41,091 bases of DNA from Verrucomicrobiia bacterium (GTDB lineage: Bacteria; Verrucomicrobiota; Verrucomicrobiia; Limisphaerales; JAJOIW01). Below, one piece after another: positions 8,794-16,118 of the stretch. Positions within the stretch are counted from its first letter, which is position 1, and each line of letters begins with the position of its first letter. The stretch lies in the NCBI GenBank assembly GCA_030425355.1, contig JAUIAG010000010.1:1-41091 (forward strand), given 5' to 3'. The notes under the pieces are model-generated. The model did not search any database. It saw only the letters and a list, made by a program, of their open reading frames with translations, and had not been told where the DNA came from. The translations under genes were made by a program, and so were the position numbers.

Positions 8794-9981
8794 ATGGATT
8801 CTGACTTTGAACAGTATCTGAGAACACGCCTTGAGGACTGGCGCTCCAATGGCCTTGATCGGCGGATACGGGAGGTGAGCCACAGGAAAGCCCCCTCCAC
8901 TATGGAACTCGGAGGCCGAACGGTGGTCGACTTTTCATCGAATGATTACCTCGGACTGGCAGCTCACCGGGGAATTCAGGAAGCGGCCGCACAGGCCTCC
9001 GGAACCGACGGGATGGGGTCTAGAGCATCGAGGCTTATCTCCGGGTCACTGGAGTCTTTCCGCAGGCTTGAGGACTCCATTTCACAGTGGAAACGCAGGG
9101 AAGCGGCCATTTACTTTTCTTCCGGATACCAGACTGGCGTCTCACTGTTTTCTGCGATCGCTGAAAAGGGGGATATTATTCTGATGGATCGACTGATACA
9201 TGCCTGTCTGATTGATGGTGCCAGGCTCGCAGAATGCCCATGGCGGACATTCCGACACAACTGCATGGCGGACCTGGAAAGAAAGCTGGCGGCACTTTCA
9301 GAGGATGCTGGTTTCAAGGGCAGGGTCTTCGTGGCGACAGAAGGACTTTTCTCCATGGACGGTGATGAGGGGGATCTCCGGGGACTGGTGGAATTGAAGC
9401 GGAAATTTCCTTTTGTGCTGGTGGTTGATGAAGCTCACAGCGGGGGAATTACAGGACCTTGCGGGCGGGGACTGGCTGCGCGCGAAGATGTCGAGTCCCA
9501 GGTGGACATATCGATGGGCACCTGTGGAAAAGCGATGGGAGTTGCCGGGGGTTACGTAGCCGGCTCATCATCTTTGATCGAGTGGCTGAAGCAAAAGGCC
9601 CGAGGGTGGATGTTCTCGACTGCCCCGCCCCCGGCAATCGCTGCAGCACTTCTGAAATCGATCGAAATCCTCAGTTCAGGAGAGGGCGACAGGCTGCGCC
9701 GGAAGCTGCTGGAAAATATCAGTGCATTCCACGCCTCAATGGGTACGTCGGGCCCCTCGTGCAGCCCGATCATTCCGTATATTGTTGGAGATGAAAAGGC
9801 CGCGATTGATTTACAGGAACGGATACTCGGGCAGGGATATTTTGTCGGTGCGGTCCGGTATCCGGCAGTCCCGAAATCGCGGGCCCGCCTGCGAATCACC
9901 CTGTCGGCAGCACATTCCCGCGAGCAGATTCTTGGCCTGACAGCCGCCCTGAGGAAGCTGGGTTCACAACCGGGCAGTTGA
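8794..9981 (+). CDS. bioF: 8-amino-7-oxononanoate synthase, BioF
   Basis: PLP enzyme of the alpha-oxoamine synthase family that condenses pimeloyl thioester with alanine in biotin synthesis. Visible motifs are SSNDYLGLA near residue 48, the SRLISGSL substrate loop, FSSGYQTG, VVDEAHSGG (PLP-ring aspartate and histidine) near residue 213, and TCGKAMG near residue 245 with the PLP lysine. At 395 residues it has the family's usual length. An ATG at 8710 gives 28 extra residues that only translate the repeat region, so 8794 is preferred. Related 2-amino-3-ketobutyrate ligases look alike; the bioA gene 15 bases downstream decides for BioF. No bioB, bioC or bioD is visible. Confidence 0.88.
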   Translation: MDSDFEQYLRTRLEDWRSNGLDRRIREVSHRKAPSTMELGGRTVVDFSSNDYLGLAAHRGIQEAAAQASGTDGMGSRASRLISGSLESFRRLEDSISQWKRREAAIYFSSGYQTGVSLFSAIAEKGDIILMDRLIHACLIDGARLAECPWRTFRHNCMADLERKLAALSEDAGFKGRVFVATEGLFSMDGDEGDLRGLVELKRKFPFVLVVDEAHSGGITGPCGRGLAAREDVESQVDISMGTCGKAMGVAGGYVAGSSSLIEWLKQKARGWMFSTAPPPAIAAALLKSIEILSSGEGDRLRRKLLENISAFHASMGTSGPSCSPIIPYIVGDEKAAIDLQERILGQGYFVGAVRYPAVPKSRARLRITLSAAHSREQILGLTAALRKLGSQPGS

Positions 9982-9996
9982 GAAGAAACTATCGGC

Positions 9997-11439
9997 ATGG
10001 ACCAATCGTCACGGGAGCACACCATCCGGATGGACCGATTCCATTCATGGCATCCATTTACCCAGATGCTGGACTGGATGGCTTCCGATCCTCTGGTGAT
10101 TGAAAGAGGTGAAGGGGCTTATCTGACAGATGCTGAAGGGCGGTCCTATCTGGACGCCAACTCAACTATCTGGACCAACCTGCACGGGCACAGGAGAAAG
10201 GAGATAAACCGGGCAGTTGGAGACCAGTTGGAGAAGATTGCCCATGTCTCCTATCTGGGCCTTGCGCATGGCCCGGGAGCCGAGCTGGCAGCCAGACTGG
10301 CGCGCCTCGCCGGCAACGGCACTTCACTGCAGCGGGTTTTCTTCTCGGATGACGGGTCCACGGCTGTTGAAGCCGCCCTGAAGATCGCTTACGAGGCGGC
10401 TCGAAGACTGAAAGGAGACCCTTCCCCGAAATTTCTGTCCATAGCCAATGCCTACCATGGCGATTCGGTTGGCGCTGTCAGCCTTGGGCAGATCCCCGCC
10501 TTTCACGACTCTTTTGGAGGACTTCTTTTCCCTGTCGACAAGGTCATGAACCCTTCCTGCTACCGCTGCCCGTTCAATGGTGCCAGGTACGAAAAGGGGA
10601 TTTCCTCAACGGTGACAAGAAAGTGTCAATGGCAGTGTCTGGAACAGATTGATGACGCCTGTCGGCGAAGGGAGAAGGAACATGGCCGCTCCTATGCCGG
10701 GTTTTTTGTTGAACCACTGATTCAGGGAGTGGCGGGGATGGTCGTCCAGCCTGAGGGATGGTTATCCCGGGCCTGCGAAATCGTCCGTTCTCATGATGGC
10801 TGGATCATTCTGGATGAGGTAATGACGGGATTCGGCCGGACCGGACCGACCTTTGCCTTTCAGAAGGCTGAGGTGATGCCGGACATTCTCTGCCTCGCGA
10901 AAGGACTGACCGGCGGGTATCTCCCCATGGCCGCGACTCTTTGTTCGGAAGAAATTTTCGGTGCATTTCTTGGAACTTATGAGGAGATGAGAACATTTTT
11001 CCATGGGCACAGCTATACGGCGAATCCGCTTGGATGTGCGGCGGCTCAGGCCAGTCTGGACCTACTTGAAGGTCCTCACGATGGTGCACACAGGTCCTGG
11101 CAGGCGGAGATGCTCACAAAGTGCCTGGCACCTCTGTGGGACATCCCGATCGTTGGGGACATCCGTCAGTGCGGGCTGACTGCCGGTATCGAGCTGGTCA
11201 GGAATCCGGAGACGCGCGAAGCCTTTGACTGGCGGGAAAAGGCGGGGGTGCGGGTCTGCGAAAAACTCAGGGATTTTGGTGTTCTGACCCGGCCCATCGG
11301 CAATATCATCGTGATCATGCTTCCATATTGCTCTGCTGAGCGGGAGTTCACGCTGCTGCAGCAGTCCCTGGTTCATGCAATAGGAGATTTTTATCAGGAA
11401 TGGAAGGAGTCTGGATTGAACAATTCTGCTCGAAAGTAA
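9997..11439 (+). CDS. bioA: Adenosylmethionine-8-amino-7-oxononanoate aminotransferase, BioA
   Basis: Class III PLP aminotransferase making 7,8-diaminopelargonate from the BioF product with S-adenosylmethionine as amino donor. WHPFTQM near residue 15 and the early tryptophan-rich start are typical of BioA. SDDGSTAVEAALK binds PLP phosphate, ILDEVMTGFGRTG carries the PLP aspartate, and LAKGLTGGYLP holds the Schiff-base lysine (about residue 301). The YRCPF/KCQWQCLEQ segment adds several cysteines also seen in some BioA homologues. It follows bioF by 15 bases, forming a two-gene biotin unit. The late steps (bioD, bioB) must lie elsewhere. Confidence 0.92.
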   Translation: MDQSSREHTIRMDRFHSWHPFTQMLDWMASDPLVIERGEGAYLTDAEGRSYLDANSTIWTNLHGHRRKEINRAVGDQLEKIAHVSYLGLAHGPGAELAARLARLAGNGTSLQRVFFSDDGSTAVEAALKIAYEAARRLKGDPSPKFLSIANAYHGDSVGAVSLGQIPAFHDSFGGLLFPVDKVMNPSCYRCPFNGARYEKGISSTVTRKCQWQCLEQIDDACRRREKEHGRSYAGFFVEPLIQGVAGMVVQPEGWLSRACEIVRSHDGWIILDEVMTGFGRTGPTFAFQKAEVMPDILCLAKGLTGGYLPMAATLCSEEIFGAFLGTYEEMRTFFHGHSYTANPLGCAAAQASLDLLEGPHDGAHRSWQAEMLTKCLAPLWDIPIVGDIRQCGLTAGIELVRNPETREAFDWREKAGVRVCEKLRDFGVLTRPIGNIIVIMLPYCSAEREFTLLQQSLVHAIGDFYQEWKESGLNNSARK

Positions 11440-11441
11440 TC

Positions 11442-11711
11442 ATGCGACGAACACGACAACTTTTCCTCCCGGGGCTATGTTTATTAGCCGGCCTGAGCGC
11501 TGTGGCACTGGTTTACGTTGGAGATCATTTTCTCTGGCATGGCTTTAATCGAAGGTCAGGATACTTCGGCACTGAATTCATGCGCTCCATTCTCTACGCA
11601 ATCAACGACCCTTATGCGATTCACATCGTCGCCCTTATATGGTTTTCCTACGCTGCTGTAACTACTTACCTTTGTGGATGGGTCATTTGGCGGTTATTTC
11701 GGCAGGGCTGA
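11442..11711 (+). CDS. Small two-helix membrane protein, unknown function
   Basis: An 89-residue protein whose ATG lies two bases after the bioA stop, suggesting translational coupling. It has two hydrophobic stretches: LFLPGLCLLAGLSAVALVYV near residue 6 and a second near residue 55 (IVALIWFSYAAVTTYLCGWV), with a positively charged start (MRRTRQ) and end (RLFRQG). Not recognised. It may be a genuine third gene of the biotin operon or an unrelated small protein. Confidence 0.5.
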   Translation: MRRTRQLFLPGLCLLAGLSAVALVYVGDHFLWHGFNRRSGYFGTEFMRSILYAINDPYAIHIVALIWFSYAAVTTYLCGWVIWRLFRQG

Positions 11712-11734
11712 TGTCCGGGCGGGAGATAGCTGCC

Positions 11735-11908
11735 TTATGAAAGGATGACGAAGAAGAGCAGGACGTCGATGCTGGCGCGTGACTCACAGCGAGTTAAGGC
11801 CCCAGTGACCATTGCCCCATCAGCCAGGAGGTCGGGGGCTCCCTCGGTCAGGCGGAGGATGACTCCGACGGTCTCCGCCGGATGCGGATATGGATCAGGA
11901 GACTCCGT
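11735..11908 (-). other. Short coding-like frame overlapping the end of the ligase-like gene
   Basis: In the +1 frame relative to the upstream minus-strand gene, 57 sense codons run from just after an in-frame TGA to a TAA at 11735. The translation (DPYPHPAETVGVILRLTEGA, then PDLLADGAMVTGALT and IDVLLFFVILS) has a protein-like hydrophobic pattern, yet has no start codon except an internal ATG that would give 25 residues. It could be a relic, a frameshifted tail of the ligase-like protein, or chance. The gap also holds a hairpin GGCGGAG/CTCCGCC at 11851-11879. Confidence 0.2.
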
Positions 11909-13472
11909 TCAACTCCTTTTTGCCCCGATTGCGGAATCGCCGCCAGCCTCCGCCTCCGGGCTGACTGATGAGCCGTTGTTTGAAGATCAGCCCGATGGCC
12001 GCGGCTGAGAAGAACCAGAACATGATACCGTACTGGGTGTTGAAGGGATTGCCGGCGTAGCACATGACCACGGTGGCGAGGTTCAGAGAGAATGCTATAC
12101 CGAACCAGTAGGAAATCTCCTCTTCCCGGGTCTCCAGGCAGGCTTTGAAAATCAACCCCATGGCAAAGAGGATAGCTATGGGATAGACCAGCCACATCAG
12201 GACACCCCCATCAAAAAGCCATCCGGTGAGCTGCACCTCGACGTAAAGCGGCTTCCATTTTTCTTCGGCGGCGGCTCCCTGTTTGTTGAAGATGCCGGCC
12301 ATGATGCCCCATCGGCCGATGCCGGCCCCGAAGGGATATTCACCCATATGCTGCTCGAAGGTGACTTTGTGGAAAACTCCCCGTTCGTCGGCCAGTTCAC
12401 TGACGTTGGCATCACCGGTCAGAAAGTCGAAGCGCTTCCGTATCCCCTCACCTCCGACAGTGGTGGCCCACACAAACGTTGAAATTCCTATGGCCACCGC
12501 AATACCGACCAGCACCTGGACCTGCAGCATCCGTCGCTGCAGAAACAGAATCCCGGCAAAGGTCAGACCAATGCCCGCCATGACCAGGAAAGTCGACCTC
12601 ACATGGGTGAGAAGCAGGACCATCGGACCAAGTGCACTTCCAAAGAGAAATAGAATCCGGGCCCACCAGCTGAAACCTGGCGTTATCAGCAGCGCCAGAC
12701 CAAGAAATCCGGAAAACAACCCGGCGTTGGATGCGCCTCCGGGCGTATCCGTAAGTCCACAGGGGCGGAGAATTTCTCTTCCGTCCGGACCAACGTAGGT
12801 CAGCCGGGATACCAGGTCAGCATCCGCCGTGGTGAACTCCATCGGATTAAATGTGTCAGGATAATAGACCTGAAGCACGCCCACCCCGGCGCTGGCAAAA
12901 TTGGTGATGAAAGTCAGCACCAGCAGCCTCTTGAGGTGATTCTGGTTTTGGATGACAAGGATGGCCCAGAAGGCGGGGGCTGCGATCATGCACTGGAAGA
13001 AGATTTGCGCCATTCCGGCGACCGGGTGGCTGTTGGGATGAAATATCCACACGGCGGTCATCAGAAGAATGGCACCAATCAGCCATCCATGCATTCCCTG
13101 AAACGGATATCCAGCACGGCTGATGCTGCGGATATTCTTCTTCTGGCTCACTGGAACATCGTCCATTTCCGTGGCAAGACGCGCTGAGTCCTCCCTCCAC
13201 TTTTCCTGTCGCTGCCTGAAAAAATGATAGAAATAGTAGAGCAGCAGAAATCCGGACATCAGATAGGGCAGAGCCCGGATGATCTGGCGGACAGACTGGC
13301 TGCCGGGAATGAAGAGCAGAGCCGGAGAAAGGAACTGAACCAGTACGAACAGCTCCGGCAATCCCCACCTGGGGGCCGGGCCATAAAGGTCGCCGGCGAT
13401 CCCCAGGAGATTGAAACTCTTCTGCTGACGAACACTGGCGAAACGGCTTTTGTGTTTGGTGATTTTCTTCAT
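11895..13472 (-). CDS. O-antigen ligase/polymerase-like membrane protein
   Basis: Polytopic inner-membrane protein with about ten hydrophobic segments and a large periplasmic loop. The organisation resembles Wzy/WaaL-type O-antigen or exopolysaccharide polymerases/ligases: a TLxxxRS-like LLLTHVRSTFLVM stretch in the middle, then the loop with GEYPFGAGIGRWG that resembles the 'NPxxGxGxG' loop of the family. It would act on lipid-linked glycans at the outer face of the inner membrane. An upstream TTG at 13481 is possible, but the ATG at 13472 with GGAG ten bases upstream is preferred. It stands alone; no glycosyltransferases are adjacent. Subfamily and substrate are undetermined. Confidence 0.75.
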   Translation of the reverse strand: MKKITKHKSRFASVRQQKSFNLLGIAGDLYGPAPRWGLPELFVLVQFLSPALLFIPGSQSVRQIIRALPYLMSGFLLLYYFYHFFRQRQEKWREDSARLATEMDDVPVSQKKNIRSISRAGYPFQGMHGWLIGAILLMTAVWIFHPNSHPVAGMAQIFFQCMIAAPAFWAILVIQNQNHLKRLLVLTFITNFASAGVGVLQVYYPDTFNPMEFTTADADLVSRLTYVGPDGREILRPCGLTDTPGGASNAGLFSGFLGLALLITPGFSWWARILFLFGSALGPMVLLLTHVRSTFLVMAGIGLTFAGILFLQRRMLQVQVLVGIAVAIGISTFVWATTVGGEGIRKRFDFLTGDANVSELADERGVFHKVTFEQHMGEYPFGAGIGRWGIMAGIFNKQGAAAEEKWKPLYVEVQLTGWLFDGGVLMWLVYPIAILFAMGLIFKACLETREEEISYWFGIAFSLNLATVVMCYAGNPFNTQYGIMFWFFSAAAIGLIFKQRLISQPGGGGWRRFRNRGKKELNGVS

Positions 13473-13482
13473 CCGGCACAAT

Positions 13483-13498
13483 CTCCGGCCCCCCGGAG
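13483..13498 (-). promoter_or_regulatory. Hairpin covering the ribosome site of the ligase-like gene
   Basis: CTCCGG-CCCC-CCGGAG is a perfect six-base inverted repeat. On the minus-strand transcript its 3' arm contains the GGAG ribosome site of the gene starting at 13472, so pairing would hide it. Confidence 0.35.
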
Positions 13499-13803
13499 AA
13501 GGCCGGTTTCCCTATAATGTCGGCCAAACTACTCAATTACTGCATCCAAATCAACGACCGGCCTCGACAAATGCGGCCTCTGCGGGCCTGCAGGTCTGGA
13601 AGCTGTCTTAAACCGAAGCGGCAGCCAGTGCATTCACATGGCTTGAAAACTTTCATCGATTTCCCCAGACAGAGCCCAGGCGTTCAGCGGAATCCAGGCC
13701 GGATTTCATGCCCCTGCTAAACCGGTTCCCGGTGACAGGAAGCAATCCGGATGAAGGGGGGCACCCACTCGACATGCTCCAACTTTCGGGTAAGGTAGAC
13801 ATC
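13499..13803. other. Divergent intergenic region, no gene seen
   Basis: About 305 bases between the ligase-like gene and mqnD. A TATAAT lies at 13513 but lacks a -35 partner at the right distance. In-frame ATGs at 13708 and 13774 could extend MqnD, but neither has a ribosome site and the added residues match nothing in the family. Confidence 0.5.
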
Positions 13804-14655
13804 GTGGAAAAAGAGCATCTAACACTGGGACATTCTCCCGACCCCGATGACGCATTCATGTTCTATGGACTGGCCAAGGGTCTCATTGATTCCAAGGGAT
13901 ACGAGTTTGAACATATCCTTCAGGATATTCAGACCTTGAATGAGAGAGCGACGCGGGGAGAGCTGGATATCTCGGCAGTCAGTGTTCATGCCTATGCGTT
14001 TATCAGTGACAAGTATGCGCTTCTACCCTCCGGAGCCAGCATGGGCGATGGTTACGGGCCCAGACTTGTCGCCCATCACGAGTTGACGAGGGAGGAAATC
14101 GCCACCAGAAAAATTGCCGTCCCGGGTCTGATGACAAGTGCCTTCCTTGCTCTGCAGCTCTGGCTTGACAGAAGCGCGAAGGAAATCGACTACATTGTGG
14201 TTCCATTTGATGAGATTTTTCAGGCTGTCAGAAATGGCGATGCGGAGGTCGGGCTGATCATTCACGAAGGACAGCTGACCTATCAGGATCAGGGACTCAA
14301 GCTGTGTGCTGACCTTGGTGTCTGGTGGGGTGAAGAAAACGACGGACTCCCCCTGCCCCTTGGAGCCAATGTCATTCACAAAAAACATTCCCCGGAAAAA
14401 AGAAGGCATATTTCAGATATTCTGACCGAAAGCATCCAGTTCAGTCTCGATAACAGACCGGAAGCGGTTAAATACGCACTGCAGTTTGCCAGAGACATGG
14501 AGGAGGACCTGGCCGATGAGTTCGTTGGAATGTATGTGAATCACTGGACTCTTGATTACGGTGACAAAGGCCGGGAATCCATCCGCCGGTTCCTCAATCA
14601 GGCTTACAAAAAAGGAATCATCCCTCATCAGCAGGAGCTGGAATTTGTCAGCTGA
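13804..14655 (+). CDS. mqnD: 1,4-dihydroxy-6-naphthoate synthase-like protein, MqnD family
   Basis: MqnD cleaves cyclic dehypoxanthinyl futalosine in the futalosine route to menaquinone. The match spans the whole protein: LGHSPDPDDAFMFYGLAKG at the start, ILQDIQTLN, GYGPRLVAH, the AEVGLIIHEGQLTYQ segment with the histidine known to be catalytic, LGVWWGEENDGLPLPLG, and MYVNHWTLDYG near the end. The SPCPNDT seen in characterised MqnD reads SPDPDDA here. A GTG at 13804 with TAAGG eight bases upstream gives 283 residues, the family's usual size. A strong terminator follows; no other mqn gene is near. A paralogous role as a binding protein is possible. Confidence 0.82.
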   Translation: MEKEHLTLGHSPDPDDAFMFYGLAKGLIDSKGYEFEHILQDIQTLNERATRGELDISAVSVHAYAFISDKYALLPSGASMGDGYGPRLVAHHELTREEIATRKIAVPGLMTSAFLALQLWLDRSAKEIDYIVVPFDEIFQAVRNGDAEVGLIIHEGQLTYQDQGLKLCADLGVWWGEENDGLPLPLGANVIHKKHSPEKRRHISDILTESIQFSLDNRPEAVKYALQFARDMEEDLADEFVGMYVNHWTLDYGDKGRESIRRFLNQAYKKGIIPHQQELEFVS

Positions 14656-14729
14656 GTGATCTGAAGATCCGGGGGCTTCGTCCCCGCCGGGATCCACAGC
14701 ACTGGTCCATCATTCCGGAGCACGATCGG

Positions 14730-14758
14730 TCACCGTGGAATGCGGTGATTCTTTTTTT
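14730..14758 (+). terminator. Rho-independent terminator after mqnD
   Basis: TCACCG-TGGAATG-CGGTGA forms a six-base stem, followed by TTC and seven T. A second GC-rich hairpin with a CTTCG-type loop (CGGGG/CCCCG) lies upstream near 14671-14687 and may add to the stop. Confidence 0.8.
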
Positions 14759-14842
14759 GCCGATTGCATACAGTTTCCCGAGCCGGGCTGAGCGCCGGAA
14801 TTCCCCGTTGTTTCAGCCGTGAAACCCACTTATTCTGAGGGG

Positions 14843-16033
14843 ATGAAATACCGAAGGTTCGGAAAAACTGAAGTCAGCATGCCGGTGATTTCGTGCGGGG
14901 GCATGCGATATCAGTATAAATGGGAGGATGTGCCAATGGATGCGGTTCCCGCGGAGAATCAGTCGAATCTGGAGAGAACGATTCACAGAGCATTGGAACT
15001 GGGTATCAATCACATTGAGACGGCGAGAGACTATGGCAGCTCTGAAATGCAGCTGGGAAAGGTCCTGCCCGGGATTCCCCGTGGGGAGATTCTCGTTCAG
15101 ACCAAGGTCGCGCCGACCAGAGACCCTGCAGATTTCCTTTCGACTTTTGAAAAGTCGATGAATTACCTGAAGCTCGACCATGTGGATTTTCTTTCGCTTC
15201 ACGGGATCAATAACCGTGAACTGCTTGAATTTTCCATGCGGCCGGGAGGCTGCCTTGAAGCGGCCCGGAAGCTCCAGCGGGAGGGACGCTGCCGCCATGT
15301 GGGATTTGCGACCCACGCAACCCCCGACATCATCCTCGAGGCAGTTTCAAGCGGTGGATTCGACTATATCAATCTTCACTGGTATCTGGTCAATGACCTG
15401 AACTGGAGTTCGATAGAGAAAGCCTCCGGGCTCGACATGGGAGTCTTCATTATCAGTCCAAGTGACAAGGGCGGGAAACTTTATGAGCCGCCGGATAAGA
15501 TGATTGAACTATGCAGGCCGCTTTCTCCAATGCAGTTCAACGACCTCTACTGCCTGAACAGGTCACAGGTTCACACCCTGAGCTGTGGGGCCTCACGACC
15601 GGGCGACTTCGATGAGCATGTCAAGGCCGTTGAAATCATGGACCAGTCCCGGGATACCGTGCAGCAGATCGAAAAGAGAATCCGTCTAGAGATGGACAGG
15701 GTTCTTGGGTCTGAATGGTGCGCTCGGTGGACTGAGGGACTTCCTCATTACGTGGACGTCCCCGGCGAGGTGAACATCGTCGAAATACTCAGACTCTGGA
15801 CCTATGCCAAGGCACTGGATCTGGTTGAATGGGGCAAAATGCGCTACAACCTCCTCGGAGGTGCAGCGGGACACTGGTTTCCCGGAAACAAGGTTCCCGT
15901 CGACAACATCTATTCCATCTTACCCGCACTGGTAAACAGCCCCTTTGAAAAAGAAATCCCCGGCATCCTTCGGGAAGCGCATGAGATGCTGGACGACGCC
16001 CCGCGCAAACGCCTTTCTCAGGGTGGTGAATAA
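14843..16033 (+). CDS. Aldo/keto reductase, C-terminal ferredoxin-like domain without cysteines
   Basis: NADPH-type aldo/keto reductase barrel in residues 1-270: it starts MKYRRFGKTEVSMPVISCGG, has the catalytic tyrosine in ARDYGSSE, the lysine in VQTKVAP and the histidine in FLSLHGIN. The usual aspartate of 'FDTA' is glutamate (HIETA). The last 110 residues follow the pattern of AKRs that carry a C-terminal 4Fe-4S domain (VDVPGEVNIVEILRLWTYAK, then MRYNLLGGAAGHWFPGN), but the CxxCxxC-type cysteines are gone. The ATG at 14843 fits the family start and directly follows GAGGGG; a GTG at 14819 would add eight residues. Substrate unknown. Confidence 0.87.
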   Translation: MKYRRFGKTEVSMPVISCGGMRYQYKWEDVPMDAVPAENQSNLERTIHRALELGINHIETARDYGSSEMQLGKVLPGIPRGEILVQTKVAPTRDPADFLSTFEKSMNYLKLDHVDFLSLHGINNRELLEFSMRPGGCLEAARKLQREGRCRHVGFATHATPDIILEAVSSGGFDYINLHWYLVNDLNWSSIEKASGLDMGVFIISPSDKGGKLYEPPDKMIELCRPLSPMQFNDLYCLNRSQVHTLSCGASRPGDFDEHVKAVEIMDQSRDTVQQIEKRIRLEMDRVLGSEWCARWTEGLPHYVDVPGEVNIVEILRLWTYAKALDLVEWGKMRYNLLGGAAGHWFPGNKVPVDNIYSILPALVNSPFEKEIPGILREAHEMLDDAPRKRLSQGGE

Positions 16034-16118
16034 ATTTTTTCGATCGGGGGTCAAAAGGTGGTAAATTCATCTCATAACACCGCTTTGCATTTTCAGCCAG
16101 GCAGAACAGGAGATTTCT

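Noticed and set aside
9217..9225. GGTGCCAGG inside bioF
   Set aside because: It fits the codons of a conserved DGAR stretch and lacks the CCAGG and A-run half of the dispersed module.
10579..10590. GGTGCCAGGTAC inside bioA
   Set aside because: Explained by coding of NGARYEKG; the rest of the module is absent.
11121..11132. GTGCCTGGCACC inside bioA
   Set aside because: Encodes KCLAPLW; no A-run or second half.
11851..11879. GGCGGAG/CTCCGCC hairpin between convergent genes
   Set aside because: Long loop and no T-run; not counted as a terminator.
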